A stretch of 64,000 nt of DNA, from assembly GCA_030783905.1 (NCBI GenBank), contig JAQAHH010000009.1, positions 124,001 through 188,000 on the forward strand, given 5' to 3'. Below, one piece after another: positions 53,743 through 63,586 of this stretch (positions within the stretch are counted from its first letter, which is position 1; every line of letters starts with the position of its first letter). The position numbers and the translations under genes are program-made. The notes under the pieces were generated by a model that worked only from the letters and a program-made list of their open reading frames with translations, was not told where the DNA came from and did no database searches. This DNA is from Bisgaard Taxon 45. Lineage in GTDB: Bacteria; Pseudomonadota; Gammaproteobacteria; Enterobacterales; Pasteurellaceae.

Positions 53743-54489
53743 ATGAACGAAAATTATCGCCATAGACAATTACTTACTTTGTTAGAAGAAAGGAAAGCGC
53801 TATCAACGCAAGATATTATTCGCTTATTGGATGTTTCACCTGCAACAGCAAGACGAGATATTACTAAATTAAATGAACAAGGACGCTTAAAAAAAGTACG
53901 TAATGGTGCAGAAGTCATTGAGAAAAAAGCATACGGTTCTCAACCGCTTGCCATCAACAATTCAAGTGAGAAAAAACGGATTGCTGAATTAGCGACTAAA
54001 CTCTGTCAGGAGGGTGATAGTGTGATTCTCACATGTGGATCTACGATGCTTATGTTAGGGAACCGTCTTTGTGGGAAAAATGTACAAATCATGACAAATT
54101 TCTTACCATTAGCGAATTATCTCATTGAGCATGATCACAATGATGTGGTGATTATGGGAGGACAATACAATAAAAATCAAGCTATTATGTTGTCTTTAAA
54201 TACCAGTGCAGAAACTAGTTACGCAGCGAATATCATGTTTACTAGTGGTAAAGGATTAACCGTGGATGGATTATATAAGACCGATATGTTAATTGCGAAC
54301 TCTGAACAAAGAATGTTGCCACGTGTAGGGAAATTAGTTGTTTTATTGGATAGTTCAAAGCTCGGGAAACAAGCGGGTATGTTATTTGCGGAATTACACA
54401 ATATCGATTTATTAATTACAGGGAAAGAAGCTGATGCTGAGATTATTTCAGCGTTAAAACGTCAAGGGCTAAATGTGCTTTTAGCATAA
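53743..54489 (+). CDS. ulaR: Ascorbate regulon repressor, DeoR family
   Basis: 248 residues. An N-terminal DeoR helix-turn-helix (ALSTQDIIRLLDVSPATARRD) is followed by the sugar-phosphate sensor domain (CGSTMLMLGNRL, IMGGQYN, KLVVLLDSSKLGKQAG). It should repress the ula promoters unless ascorbate 6-phosphate is present. The frame is open from 53683, but the ATG at 53743 with AAGGAT upstream gives the family start. Confidence 0.93.
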   Translation: MNENYRHRQLLTLLEERKALSTQDIIRLLDVSPATARRDITKLNEQGRLKKVRNGAEVIEKKAYGSQPLAINNSSEKKRIAELATKLCQEGDSVILTCGSTMLMLGNRLCGKNVQIMTNFLPLANYLIEHDHNDVVIMGGQYNKNQAIMLSLNTSAETSYAANIMFTSGKGLTVDGLYKTDMLIANSEQRMLPRVGKLVVLLDSSKLGKQAGMLFAELHNIDLLITGKEADAEIISALKRQGLNVLLA

Positions 54490-54530
54490 ACTTAAAAGGT
54501 GTGGAATAATAATAGAAAGAAAGGCTACGC

Positions 54531-54539
54531 TTATCCACA
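54531..54539 (+). other. Isolated DnaA box
   Basis: Exact TTATCCACA in the 270-base gap between ulaR and metY. No cluster of boxes or AT-rich unwinding region accompanies it, so it is not an origin. The rest of this gap (54490-54717) shows nothing I recognise. Confidence 0.6.
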
Positions 54540-54717
54540 AAGGCCGTTCTCTGTACTCGTTCTCAGAATGTTTATCACACATTACGGTCGCTTTCTGAGT
54601 GGTTGAAAATGAATAGTTAAAAGTCAATAGTATAGGCTGATAAGCTTCCATAGTGGTTAATTGAGATAACTGGCGTAAGCAAATTAGGTAAAAAATAAAA
54701 AAGATTGGAATTAAAAC

Positions 54718-54745
54718 TTGATATTTTTATACAAAAAGCTATAAT
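54718..54745 (+). promoter_or_regulatory. metY promoter
   Basis: TTGATA (54718-54723), 16-base spacer, consensus TATAAT (54740-54745), 16 bases before the tRNA. Confidence 0.85.
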
Positions 54746-54761
54746 ACGCCAATATTTCGGA

Positions 54762-54838
54762 CGCGGGGTGGAGCAGCTTGGTAGCTCGTCGGGCTCATAA
54801 CCCGAAGGCCGTCGGTTCAAATCCGGCCCCCGCAACCA
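54762..54838 (+). tRNA. metY: Initiator tRNA-fMet (CAT)
   Basis: 77 bases with encoded CCA. The first base C does not pair with A72, and the anticodon stem has three G-C pairs (GGG CTCATAA CCC); both mark an initiator tRNA. Anticodon CAT is at 54796-54798. It differs from the E. coli initiator as I recall it by a C for T in the variable/T-stem region and a T for C in the D loop. It lies at the head of the rimP-nusA-infB cluster, as in E. coli. Confidence 0.98.
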
Positions 54839-54860
54839 CTTTACAGACAGTTCAGTAAAG

Positions 54861-54886
54861 AAACCCCTAAATTATGGGGTTTTTTC
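54861..54886 (+). terminator. First terminator after metY
   Basis: AAACCCC/GGGGTTT stem with an 8-base loop, running into TTTTT. Confidence 0.85.
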
Positions 54887-54911
54887 GTATCTGAATGAGG
54901 AATTTTTATGT

Positions 54912-54940
54912 AAGGACTGAACATGCGAGTCCTTTTTTTA
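54912..54940 (+). terminator. Second terminator after metY
   Basis: AAGGACT/AGTCCTT stem with a 9-base loop and seven T. It lies in the leader of rimP-nusA, about 110 bases before rimP. Confidence 0.75.
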
Positions 54941-55046
54941 CGTCTAAAATTTAAGATTGGCTTATTGGGTGTGTTGAAATTACCCATGAATAAGATCATT
55001 CTATGACAGATGTGTTTAAGTATTCTACATAGTGAGAGAGGTAATT

Positions 55047-55502
55047 TTGGCAACCTTAGAACAAAAGTTACAAGACTTGTTACAAAGCTCAGTAGAAGAT
55101 TTAGGTTGTGAGCTTTGGGGCATTGAATGTCAGCGTGCTGGTCGCTATTTAACAGTGCGTTTATATATTGATAAAGAAGGTGGCGTTACAGTAGAAGATT
55201 GTGCTGATGTAAGTCGCCAGGTAAGTGCGGTTTTGGATGTGGAAGATCCGATTGCCGATAAATATAACCTTGAAGTGTCTTCACCAGGGTTAGATCGTGC
55301 GTTATTCACATTAGAGCAATATCAACGTTATATTGGACAAGAGATTGTCGTGCATTTACGTATTCCTGTTTTGGATCGTCGTAAATGGCAAGGTAAATTA
55401 GAAAAAATTGAGAATGATATGTTGACCCTAATTGTCGATGGGCAAGAACACGTTTTGGTATTTGGCAATATTCAAAAGGCCAATATTATTCCTAAATTCT
55501 AA
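55047..55502 (+). CDS. rimP: Ribosome maturation factor RimP
   Basis: 151 residues, needed for 30S assembly. It has the RimP N-terminal domain ([42 protein letters not shown] patterns) and a C-terminal SH3-like domain. I chose the TTG at 55047 because it follows AGAGAGG with good spacing and gives LATLEQKL, the start seen in Haemophilus; a GTG at 55032 would add five residues. It contains a USS. It is the first protein gene of the nusA operon. Confidence 0.93.
   Translation: MATLEQKLQDLLQSSVEDLGCELWGIECQRAGRYLTVRLYIDKEGGVTVEDCADVSRQVSAVLDVEDPIADKYNLEVSSPGLDRALFTLEQYQRYIGQEIVVHLRIPVLDRRKWQGKLEKIENDMLTLIVDGQEHVLVFGNIQKANIIPKF
55223..55231 (+). repeat. USS inside rimP
   Basis: Exact AAGTGCGGT encoding part of VSAVL. 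Confidence 0.9.
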
Positions 55503-55519
55503 AAGGAGCAAACAGAGCA

Positions 55520-57004
55520 ATGAGTAAAGAACTTTTATTGGCTGCAGAAGCGGTATCAAATGAAAAATTATTACCACGTGAAAAGATTTTTGAAGCGTTA
55601 GAAAGTGCGCTTGCCCTTTCAACTAAAAAGAAATATGAGCAAGAAATTGATGTTCGTGTGGTGATTAACACAAAAACGGGGGAGTTTGATACCTTCCGTC
55701 GTTGGTTGGTTGTGGACGAAGTCACTAATCCGACCAAAGAAATCACCTTAGAAGCGGCACAATTTGACGATCCTAATATTCAGTTAGGCGATTATGTTGA
55801 AGATCAAATTGAATCAGTCGCGTTTGACCGTATCACCATGCAAACGGCACGTCAGGTGATTAGCACGAAAATTCGTGAGGCAGAACGAAATAAAGTCGTC
55901 GAGCAATTCCGTTCTCAAGAAGGTGAGATCGTGACGGGTACGGTGAAAAAAGTTAACCGTGACAATATTGTGTTGGATTTAGGTCAACAAGCTGAAGCGG
56001 TAATGTTACGTGAAGATATGCTGCCGCGTGAAAATTTCCGTCCGGGTGACCGTGTACGTGGTGTACTTTATAAAGTCAGCCCAGAAAGCAAAGGGGCGCA
56101 ATTATTTGTTACCCGTGCGAAACCGGAAATGTTAATTGAATTATTCCGCATTGAAGTACCCGAAATTGGTGAAGAACTGATCGAAATTAAAAATGCGGCA
56201 CGTGATCCAGGCTCTCGCGCCAAAATTGCGGTGAAAAGTAATGATAAGCGTATCGATCCTGTCGGTGCGTGCGTGGGGATGCGTGGTGCGCGTGTTCAAG
56301 CTATTACCAATGAGTTAGGTGGTGAGCGTGTGGATATCGTCCTTTGGGATGATAACCCAGCACAATTTGTGATCAATGCGATGGCGCCAGCAGATGTAAG
56401 CTCGATTGTAGTGGATGAAGATTCTCACTCAATGGATATTGCCGTTGAATCAGCTAATCTTGCTCAAGCGATTGGTCGTAATGGTCAAAATGTCCGTTTA
56501 GCGACGCAGTTAACAGGCTGGACATTAAATGTGATGACCACTGATGAGTTAAACCAAAAACATCAAGCAGAAGATAATAAGGTCTTGAAATTATTTATGA
56601 ATGCATTAGAAATCGATGAAGATTTTGCGCATATCTTAATTGAAGAAGGTTTCTCGACATTAGAAGAATTGGCTTATGTTTCGGTAAGTGAATTAACCGC
56701 AATTGACGGCCTAGAAGATGAAGATTTGGTTGAAGAATTGCAAGCACGTGCTAAAAATGCGATTACTGCCGCAGCATTAGCAGAAGAAGAAGCGTTAAAA
56801 CAAGCGCAGATTGAAGATCGTTTACTCGCACTAGAGGGGATGAATCGTCATATCGCATTGAAATTAGCCGAAAAACATATTACTACGCTGGAAGAACTTG
56901 CAGAACAAGGTGTTGATGATTTAGCGGATATTGAAGATTTGACCGCAGAGCAAGCCGCCGATTTTATTATGGCAGCACGTAATATCTGTTGGTTCAGTGA
57001 GTAA
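55520..57004 (+). CDS. nusA: Transcription termination/antitermination factor NusA
   Basis: 494 residues: RNA polymerase-binding N-terminal domain, S1 domain ([21 protein letters not shown]), two KH domains ([33 protein letters not shown]), and two acidic C-terminal repeats. It is full length like E. coli NusA. An AAGGAG ribosome site precedes the ATG. It may act on the two terminators upstream in its own operon, which would be autoregulation; this is inferred. Confidence 0.97.
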   Translation: MSKELLLAAEAVSNEKLLPREKIFEALESALALSTKKKYEQEIDVRVVINTKTGEFDTFRRWLVVDEVTNPTKEITLEAAQFDDPNIQLGDYVEDQIESVAFDRITMQTARQVISTKIREAERNKVVEQFRSQEGEIVTGTVKKVNRDNIVLDLGQQAEAVMLREDMLPRENFRPGDRVRGVLYKVSPESKGAQLFVTRAKPEMLIELFRIEVPEIGEELIEIKNAARDPGSRAKIAVKSNDKRIDPVGACVGMRGARVQAITNELGGERVDIVLWDDNPAQFVINAMAPADVSSIVVDEDSHSMDIAVESANLAQAIGRNGQNVRLATQLTGWTLNVMTTDELNQKHQAEDNKVLKLFMNALEIDEDFAHILIEEGFSTLEELAYVSVSELTAIDGLEDEDLVEELQARAKNAITAAALAEEEALKQAQIEDRLLALEGMNRHIALKLAEKHITTLEELAEQGVDDLADIEDLTAEQAADFIMAARNICWFSE

Positions 57005-57019
57005 TTGGAGGAGTTAAAA

Positions 57020-59527
57020 ATGACAGAAGATGTAAAAAAAGCCGATGGGGCTGCCCCAAAAAAACTGAGTTTACAGCGTAGAACGAAAACCACTGTCAGT
57101 ACGACGGCAGGCGGTAAAGCGAAAGAAGTGCAAGTCGAAGTCCGTAAAAAACGTACGGTGCCAACAGATGCAGCACAAAAAGCGGAAGAAGCAAGGTTGA
57201 AAGCAAAACAAGAAGCGGACAGATTAGCTGCAGAAAAAGCGAAGAAAGAAGCAGAAGAAAAAGCACGATTAGATGCTGAAAAAGCAAAACAGGCAAAAGC
57301 AGAAGAAGCGAAAAAAGCACAAGCTGTGACACCTTCAGCAAAAGCAGTTGATGCAGAGAAAGAAAAACGTCGTGCAGAGGAAGCCGAATTACGTCGTAAA
57401 GCGGATGAACTCGCCCGCCAAAAAGCAGAAGAGTTAGCCCGTAAGGCTGCGGAAGAAGCGAAACGCTATGCCGAATTAAGTGAAGAAGAGTCAGAAAGTG
57501 ATAGTAGTGAAGACTATGCGGATTATCATTTAACCTCTACTTATGCACGTGAAGCGGAAGATGAAGAAGCGCGTCGTAAAGAAAACCGTAATCGTAGTGG
57601 TAAAAATAAGGTTGCTAAAGCGAAAAAAGGTGGTCGCGAAGAAGAAAGTTCAAAAACAGAACGTGAATCTAATCGCCGTAACCACCAAAAAGACGGTAAA
57701 GGTGGTAAAGGTAAGCAAGCGAAGAAAGGCAGTGCGTTACAACAAGCTTTTACCAAACCAGCACAAGCAGTGAACCGTGATGTGGTGATTGGGGAAACCA
57801 TTACAGTAGCTGAGCTTGCCAATAAAATGGCTGTCAAGGCGACAGAAGTGATCAAAACCATGATGAAAATGGGCGCAATGGCGACCATTAACCAAGTGAT
57901 TGATCAAGAAACGGCACAACTTGTGGCAGAAGAAATGGGCCACAAAGTGATCATTCGTAAAGAGAATGAACTTGAAGAATCGGTAATGAGCGATCGTGAT
58001 GTCGATGCAGAATTAGTGACACGCGCACCAGTAGTGACCATCATGGGTCACGTTGACCATGGTAAAACCTCATTACTTGACTACATTCGTAAAGCGAAAG
58101 TCGCTTCTGGTGAAGCGGGTGGGATTACGCAACATATCGGTGCATACCATGTGCAAACCGATGATGGCAAAATGATCACTTTCTTAGATACACCGGGACA
58201 CGCTGCTTTTACCTCTATGCGTGCACGTGGTGCGAAAGCAACGGATATCGTGGTGCTTGTGGTTGCAGCAGATGATGGCGTGATGCCACAAACCATTGAG
58301 GCAATTCAACATGCTAAAGCGGCAGGTGTACCGATTGTTGTAGCCGTCAACAAAATTGATAAACCAGAAGCGAACCCAGAACGTGTTGAAACAGAATTAC
58401 TACAACACGAAGTCGTCGCAGAAAAATTCGGTGGTGAGACACAGTTTGTGTACGTTTCAGCGAAGAAAGGGACGGGTGTGGACGAGTTGCTTGAAGCGAT
58501 CTTATTACAATCTGAAGTGCTTGAACTTACTGCGGTCAAAGACGGTATGGCAACAGGGGTTGTGATTGAATCTTATCTGGATAAAGGACGGGGTCCAGTA
58601 GCAACAATTCTTGTTCAAACCGGTACATTACACCGTGGTGATATTGTCCTGTGTGGGTTTGAATATGGTCGTGTGCGTGCAATGCGTAACGAAAATGGTA
58701 AAGATGTGGCAAGTGCGGGCCCATCAATCCCAGTTGAAGTATTAGGGCTTTCGGGCGTGCCAGCAGCGGGTGATGAAGCAACGGTTGTGCGTGATGAGAA
58801 AAAAGCACGTGAAGTGGCGTTATACCGTCAAGGTAAATTCCGTGAGGTGAAATTAGCGCGTCAACAAAAAGCGAAATTGGAAAATATGTTTACCAATATG
58901 GCGGAAGGTGATGTGGCTGAATTGAACGTGATTGTGAAAGCGGACGTACAAGGTTCTGTGGAAGCAATTTGCCAGTCATTAAATGAACTTTCTACGGCTG
59001 AAGTGAAAGTGAAAGTAGTGGGTTCTGGTGTCGGTGGTATCACGGAAACGGATGCAACCTTAGCCGCGGCATCGAATGCGATTGTACTAGGCTTTAACGT
59101 ACGTGCCGATGCCTCTGCTCGCCGTATTATCGAATCAGAAAACATTGATTTACGTTACTACTCAATCATTTATGAGTTATTAAATGAAATCAAAGCTGCG
59201 ATGAGCGGTATGTTACAACCTGAATTCAAACAAGAAATCATCGGTCTTGCAGAAGTGCGTGATGTCTTCCGCCATCCGAAATTTGGTGCAATCGCAGGTT
59301 GTATGGTGACCGAAGGTATTGTCAAACGTAACAACCCAATCCGTGTCTTACGTGATAACGTGGTTATTTTTGAGGGCGAACTTGAATCATTACGTCGCTT
59401 TAAAGATGATGTGGCAGAAGTCCGTAACGGTATGGAATGTGGTATCGGCGTGAAGAACTACAACGATGTGAAAGTAGGCGACCAAATCGAGGTATTTGAA
59501 GTGGTTGAGATCAAACGTTCGATCTAA
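57020..59527 (+). CDS. infB: Translation initiation factor IF-2
   Basis: 835-residue GTPase that brings fMet-tRNA to the 30S subunit. A long charged Ala/Glu/Lys-rich N-terminal region (about 50-245) precedes the IF2_N domain and the G domain, with GHVDHGKT near 343-350, DTPGH, and NKID. Domains II-IV follow. The frame reads from a TTG at 57005, but the ATG at 57020 has GGAGGAG upstream and is the real start. It lies 15 bases after nusA and ends before a strong terminator. Confidence 0.97.
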   Translation: MTEDVKKADGAAPKKLSLQRRTKTTVSTTAGGKAKEVQVEVRKKRTVPTDAAQKAEEARLKAKQEADRLAAEKAKKEAEEKARLDAEKAKQAKAEEAKKAQAVTPSAKAVDAEKEKRRAEEAELRRKADELARQKAEELARKAAEEAKRYAELSEEESESDSSEDYADYHLTSTYAREAEDEEARRKENRNRSGKNKVAKAKKGGREEESSKTERESNRRNHQKDGKGGKGKQAKKGSALQQAFTKPAQAVNRDVVIGETITVAELANKMAVKATEVIKTMMKMGAMATINQVIDQETAQLVAEEMGHKVIIRKENELEESVMSDRDVDAELVTRAPVVTIMGHVDHGKTSLLDYIRKAKVASGEAGGITQHIGAYHVQTDDGKMITFLDTPGHAAFTSMRARGAKATDIVVLVVAADDGVMPQTIEAIQHAKAAGVPIVVAVNKIDKPEANPERVETELLQHEVVAEKFGGETQFVYVSAKKGTGVDELLEAILLQSEVLELTAVKDGMATGVVIESYLDKGRGPVATILVQTGTLHRGDIVLCGFEYGRVRAMRNENGKDVASAGPSIPVEVLGLSGVPAAGDEATVVRDEKKAREVALYRQGKFREVKLARQQKAKLENMFTNMAEGDVAELNVIVKADVQGSVEAICQSLNELSTAEVKVKVVGSGVGGITETDATLAAASNAIVLGFNVRADASARRIIESENIDLRYYSIIYELLNEIKAAMSGMLQPEFKQEIIGLAEVRDVFRHPKFGAIAGCMVTEGIVKRNNPIRVLRDNVVIFEGELESLRRFKDDVAEVRNGMECGIGVKNYNDVKVGDQIEVFEVVEIKRSI

Positions 59528-59549
59528 TGATTGATGCAAAATGAAACAT

Positions 59550-59579
59550 GCGGAGAGCTTAATGCTCTCCGCTTTTTTA
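59550..59579 (+). terminator. Terminator after infB
   Basis: 9-bp perfect stem GCGGAGAGC/GCTCTCCGC with a 5-base loop and six T. Confidence 0.95.
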
Positions 59580-59612
59580 TGCTAATTAAGGAGAGAAAAT
59601 TTTTAAAAAATG

Positions 59613-59621
59613 ACCGCACTT
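59613..59621 (-). repeat. USS between infB and the lipoprotein gene
   Basis: Exact signal on the minus strand in the convergent intergenic space. Confidence 0.9.
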
Positions 59622-59672
59622 CAGGCTCATTAACGGATAAAGAATGTAGGGGCAAAACTGACATTTTCCCCA

Positions 59673-60443
59673 CTATTTACAAATAAATCCGTCCTGTTGT
59701 CCGAAACAGACTGCTTGTAAACCGATATAAGCAGGTACGGCTAAAATGCCTGTTGAAACATCCGCAATTGCGGCAAAAGGAGTGAGTAGTAGTGTGCCTG
59801 CACTTATGTTTTGACTAGCAGGGAGATGTTCAATCTCAGTATGTATTTCTACGGTTTCAGAGAATGGATATTGATTTTTCGCGGCATAGTTTGTGCCAGC
59901 TTTTGGCAAATAACGCTGACCAACCAAATCAATCTCACGATACCAAATTTGCTTTTCTCGATTTAATTTTTCTAAATCAATTTTGGGTTTATATTGCTTA
60001 ATCATGTCGTAGAAGCCAGATTTATAGGCAAGATTTTTAAAGCCGAGATCATGGGCGGTTTTCAATTGCTGTTTGCTCAATTTACGCAGATCTAAGGCTA
60101 AATAAAGGTGAGTGGTAATTTCATTCGGTTTTTCTTTGGTACTATTGACAATCCCCATCTGTGAGTACAGATATTGTTTGAAAGGTAAGTGGGCTAGTTT
60201 GGCAATAAGTTGTTTCTCTTTCGGTTTCTGTTCTTCTAATACATAATGGTACTTTTCGCCGAATACCGCAATTTTTTTATCTGCGGTTAGAGCAAAGAAA
60301 TAAAGATTATCTTTTTCCACACTAAAACGTACCCTTTCAGGTTCTTCATTTCTGTCATGCAATGCTTCCAGCATTCCGCCCTGACAACCAATCAATAGCA
60401 AGTACGATAATAAAACCAAGAAATAAGGTTTGGAAAAATGCAT
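59673..60443 (-). CDS. Hypothetical lipoprotein
   Basis: 256 residues with a lipoprotein signal peptide ([14 protein letters not shown]; lipidated Cys at about 20). The mature part has no motif I know. A repeated theme is Lys/Gln-rich helices ([36 protein letters not shown]), and near the C-terminus there is a hydrophobic segment rich in Ala and Gly, with two Cys at the very end ([13 protein letters not shown]). The longer frame starts at 60476; the ATG at 60443 has AGGAGG just upstream. It stands alone, opposite in direction to infB and rbfA, splitting that cluster. Confidence 0.75.
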   Translation of the reverse strand: MHFSKPYFLVLLSYLLLIGCQGGMLEALHDRNEEPERVRFSVEKDNLYFFALTADKKIAVFGEKYHYVLEEQKPKEKQLIAKLAHLPFKQYLYSQMGIVNSTKEKPNEITTHLYLALDLRKLSKQQLKTAHDLGFKNLAYKSGFYDMIKQYKPKIDLEKLNREKQIWYREIDLVGQRYLPKAGTNYAAKNQYPFSETVEIHTEIEHLPASQNISAGTLLLTPFAAIADVSTGILAVPAYIGLQAVCFGQQDGFICK

Positions 60444-60658
60444 AATGCCTCCTGATTGATTTCGAAACGCTTTCATACCATAAACATTTTGCTCTAAATA
60501 AGCAATCTTGGCACTGAATGTTTTCTGTTGGTCGAAATATTAAAAAATAGGGTACAACAATTAAATAAAATTATTTGGATTGTTCAGTTATCTGTATTAA
60601 AAATGCAGGATTTATGCCAAAATACATCTCTTTATTTTGAATAGGATAAGGAAAGCGA

Positions 60659-61063
60659 ATGGCAAGAGAATTTAAACGTAGTGATCGTGTTGCGCAAGAA
60701 ATTCAAAAAGAAATTGCGGTGATTCTACAACGTGAAGTCAAAGATCCTCGTATTGGCATGGTGACTGTTTCTGATGTAGAAGTGTCCAGTGATCTCGCCT
60801 ATGCAAAGGTGTTTGTGACGTTCTTATTTGATAATGATGAAGCGGCGATTGAGTCGGGTATGAAAGGTTTGGAAAAAGCGTCACCTTATATTCGTAGTTT
60901 ATTAGGTAAAGCAATGCGTTTACGTATTGTGCCTGAAATTCGTTTTATTTATGACCGCTCTTTAATTGAAGGGATGCGTATGTCTAATTTAGTCAGCAAT
61001 GTGATTCGTGAAGATAAAGCTCGCCATGTTGATGACGAAGATGTGGTATCTGAGGAAAAATAA
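60659..61063 (+). CDS. rbfA: Ribosome-binding factor A
   Basis: 134 residues, KH-like cold-shock factor for late 30S maturation and 16S rRNA 5'-end processing. The start [20 protein letters not shown] and [20 protein letters not shown] are family text. An AAGGA ribosome site precedes the ATG. It overlaps truB by one base (TAATG). Confidence 0.97.
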   Translation: MAREFKRSDRVAQEIQKEIAVILQREVKDPRIGMVTVSDVEVSSDLAYAKVFVTFLFDNDEAAIESGMKGLEKASPYIRSLLGKAMRLRIVPEIRFIYDRSLIEGMRMSNLVSNVIREDKARHVDDEDVVSEEK

Positions 61064-61986
61064 TGTCAAGACCTCGTAAACGCGGACGTGATATTGATGG
61101 CGTTTTTTTGCTCGATAAACCACAAGGAATGAGCTCAAATGACATTATGCAAAAGGTCAAACGTGTGTTCCAAGCCAACAAAGCGGGGCATACCGGTGCA
61201 TTAGATCCCTTAGCTACGGGGATGTTACCAATTTGTTTAGGGGAAGCGACGAAATTTTCCCAGTTTTTGTTGGATGCGGATAAACGTTATCAAGTCACCG
61301 CAAAATTAGGGGAGCGTACCGATACATCGGATGCAGAAGGGCAAGTGGTTGAAACCCGAATAGTAAATGTATCGGAGCAAGATATTCTGGCGGCATTACC
61401 ACATTTTCGTGGTGAGTTAATGCAGGTGCCGACCATGTTTTCTGCGTTAAAACATCAAGGTAAACCATTATACGAATATGCAAGAGCGGGAATAACAGTT
61501 GAGCGAGAGGCACGACCTATTACCATTTTTGAATTAAATTTCATTGCATATGATGCCCCTTATTTAACCCTTGAGGTACATTGCTCAAAAGGTACTTATA
61601 TCCGAACTCTGATTGATGATTTAGGTGAATATTTGGGCTGTGGTGCGCATGTGACGGTATTACGTCGTACGGCGGTGGCCAATTACCCTGTAGAGGCGAT
61701 GATGGATTGGGAACGCTTGCAGGCCTTAGCTGAACAGCAAGATCTGGCTTTGTTAGATCAGTATTTATTACCGACCGACAGTGCGGTCTCCGCATTACCT
61801 GCATTGCATTTAAATCAGGAACAAAGTCAAGCCATTGGTTTTGGTCAACGTGTCAAGTTTGACAATCCAACTCAGCTGACTGGACAAGTACGCTTATTTT
61901 CTGCTACACAACAATTCTTGGGGGTGGGACGAGTGGATGAGGGCAATGTCATTCATCCTCAGCGTTTAATCTCGCAAAAGCAATAA
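61063..61986 (+). CDS. truB: tRNA pseudouridine-55 synthase
   Basis: 307 residues, makes pseudouridine 55 in the T loop of tRNAs. The catalytic Asp48 lies in [28 protein letters not shown] and a C-terminal PUA-like domain follow. It is coupled to rbfA by a one-base overlap and ends before a bidirectional terminator. Confidence 0.97.
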   Translation: MSRPRKRGRDIDGVFLLDKPQGMSSNDIMQKVKRVFQANKAGHTGALDPLATGMLPICLGEATKFSQFLLDADKRYQVTAKLGERTDTSDAEGQVVETRIVNVSEQDILAALPHFRGELMQVPTMFSALKHQGKPLYEYARAGITVEREARPITIFELNFIAYDAPYLTLEVHCSKGTYIRTLIDDLGEYLGCGAHVTVLRRTAVANYPVEAMMDWERLQALAEQQDLALLDQYLLPTDSAVSALPALHLNQEQSQAIGFGQRVKFDNPTQLTGQVRLFSATQQFLGVGRVDEGNVIHPQRLISQKQ

Positions 61987-62001
61987 AGTCATCAATAAAG
62001 A

Positions 62002-62046
62002 AAATCCACCGACTGTATTATTGTGAAGTGCGGTGGATTTTTTTAT
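62002..62046. terminator. Bidirectional terminator between truB and tyrS
   Basis: 10-bp stem AAATCCACCG/CGGTGGATTT (62002-62011, 62031-62040), T-run on plus. The right arm overlaps a USS. Confidence 0.9.
62026..62034 (+). repeat. USS in the truB/tyrS terminator
   Basis: Exact AAGTGCGGT on the right arm. Confidence 0.9.
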
Positions 62047-62066
62047 TTATTTTTAGCTATGAGTGT

Positions 62067-63254
62067 TTATTTCACCGTCACACGGGCAAACTTACGTTTC
62101 CCCACTTGATAAACGGCCGTGCCTGCAGTAACGATTAATTTCGCATCTTCGACTTTTTCACCGTCAATTTTCACTCCACCTTGTTGCACCATACGGTTAG
62201 CTTCAGAGGTGGAGGCCACTAAACCGGCTTCTTTTAATAAGTTTGCTAAACCGATTTCAGCGTCAAAGGTAAATTCAGGCATTTCATCAGGTATCGCGCC
62301 TTTTTGGAAACGATTAATAAATTCTTGTTCTGCGGCTTCAGCATCGGCATCAGAATGGAAACGGGCAATGATTTCTTTGGCAAGTAACACTTTGATATCA
62401 CGTGGGTTACGACCGTTTTCGACATCCTGTTTTAACTGTGCAATTTCAGTTAATGGACGGAATGAAAGCAAGTTGTACCAATCCCACATTAACTCATCAG
62501 AAATCGACATCACTTTACCGAACATTTCGCTTGGGCTTTCCGCAACACCAATGTAATTACCCAGTGATTTCGACATTTTTTTCTCACCATCTAATCCGAC
62601 TAACAATGGCAAGGTGATAGCGACTTGTGGTTTTTGGCCGGCTGATTTTTGTAATTCACGCCCTACTAATAAATTGAATTTTTGGTCTGTCCCCCCTAAT
62701 TCAATATCAGCATCTAAGGCCACAGAATCATAACCTTGTAATAAAGGATAAATAAATTCGTGAATCGCGATAGGTTGATTATGACTAAAACGTTTTTTGA
62801 AATCATCACGTTCTAACATACGAGCAACCGTATAATTTGAGGTTAAACGAATCATGCCTTCTGTACCTAATTCACCTAACCAGCTTGAGTTAAATACAAT
62901 ACGGGTTTTTTGTGGATCTAAAATTTTATAGATTTGTTGCTTGTAGGTTTCGGCATTGCGTAAGACATCGTCACGGCTGAGTGGTGGTCGAGTGGTATTC
63001 TTGCCGGAAGGATCACCAACCATCCCGGTAAAGTCACCAATTAAGAAAATGACTTCGTGGCCGAACTGCTGAAATTGACGTAATTTATTTAATACAACGG
63101 TATGACCAAGATGAATGTCTGGTGCAGTAGGGTCAGCACCCAACTTTACGCGCAAAGGGCGATTTTCCTTTAATTTTTCAATTAAGTCTGCTTCTGAAAG
63201 AATTTCATCTACACCACGTTTAAGTTCAGCAAGAACCGTATTGATATCCGTCAT
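62067..63254 (-). CDS. tyrS: Tyrosyl-tRNA synthetase
   Basis: 395-residue class I synthetase. HIGH-type motif HLGHT is at 48-52, KMSKS in [14 protein letters not shown] near 229, and a C-terminal S4 RNA-binding domain ([18 protein letters not shown]). It belongs to the TyrRS group found in Haemophilus rather than the E. coli TyrS group, judging by the HLGH context and length. It is a single gene, convergent with truB. Confidence 0.96.
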   Translation of the reverse strand: MTDINTVLAELKRGVDEILSEADLIEKLKENRPLRVKLGADPTAPDIHLGHTVVLNKLRQFQQFGHEVIFLIGDFTGMVGDPSGKNTTRPPLSRDDVLRNAETYKQQIYKILDPQKTRIVFNSSWLGELGTEGMIRLTSNYTVARMLERDDFKKRFSHNQPIAIHEFIYPLLQGYDSVALDADIELGGTDQKFNLLVGRELQKSAGQKPQVAITLPLLVGLDGEKKMSKSLGNYIGVAESPSEMFGKVMSISDELMWDWYNLLSFRPLTEIAQLKQDVENGRNPRDIKVLLAKEIIARFHSDADAEAAEQEFINRFQKGAIPDEMPEFTFDAEIGLANLLKEAGLVASTSEANRMVQQGGVKIDGEKVEDAKLIVTAGTAVYQVGKRKFARVTVK

Positions 63255-63443
63255 TCTAATGTCCTGTTTTATTTTGACTAAAACTCTACATTATAGTGAT
63301 TATTCATTAAATGAAAAGGCTCGAGCTGGCTTTATTTGGGATTTTTCGTAATTGAAAAAGAGGTTTTTTCGTGATTCTTTTACTTCGAATAGCGACTAGC
63401 CAGTAGAATAAAAAGCAGAACGTGATTTTTAAAAATTTTGCAT

Positions 63444-63515
63444 AAAAAAAACGCCTCTTTGTGGGGGAGGAGGCGTTCAAATGTTGGAGTGATTATCTAT
63501 TGTTGTTCGAATGAC
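63444..63515 (-). ncRNA. Candidate Fur-repressed small RNA
   Basis: Minus-strand unit between sfsA and tyrS. A -35 TTGACA (63543-63548) and -10 TATCAT (63520-63525) are 17 bases apart. The predicted transcript starts near 63513 and is about 70 bases. It ends in a terminator hairpin AACGCCTC/GAGGCGTT, whose loop is the C-rich CTCCCCCACAAA, followed by eight T. A Fur-like box overlaps the -10 and another lies upstream of the -35. There is no open frame of any size. This layout is that of RyhB/HrrF-type iron-responsive RNAs; HrrF is the one known in Haemophilus. Whether it is the orthologue I cannot tell. Confidence 0.65.
63450..63477 (-). terminator. Terminator of the candidate small RNA (also serves sfsA)
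   Basis: 8-bp stem (63450-63457, 63470-63477), 12-base C-rich loop on the minus strand, T-tract 63444-63451. Confidence 0.85.
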
Positions 63516-63519
63516 TTGA

Positions 63520-63548
63520 ATGATAATAGTTCTCAAAATTGTTGTCAA
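63520..63548 (-). promoter_or_regulatory. Promoter of the candidate small RNA
   Basis: TTGACA-N17-TATCAT on the minus strand: consensus -35 and five of six -10 bases. Confidence 0.7.
63521..63535. promoter_or_regulatory. Fur-like box overlapping the -10
   Basis: TGATAAT-A-GTTCTCA matches 12 of 14 positions of the 7-1-7 Fur motif TGATAAT-N-ATTATCA. Confidence 0.6.
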
Positions 63549-63557
63549 TAGATTTAA

Positions 63558-63572
63558 TGAAAATAATTCTCA
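63558..63572. promoter_or_regulatory. Fur-like box upstream of the -35
   Basis: TGAAAAT-A-ATTCTCA, also 12 of 14 positions of the 7-1-7 motif. Confidence 0.6.
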
Positions 63573-63586
63573 ATAAATGAATTGGG

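Noticed and set aside
54531-54539. Replication origin signalled by the DnaA box
   Set aside because: One box only, no unwinding element, and no dnaA/dnaN/gidA neighbours.
57005-57019. TTG start for IF-2
   Set aside because: These codons are the ribosome-binding region GGAGGAG; the ATG at 57020 is well placed.
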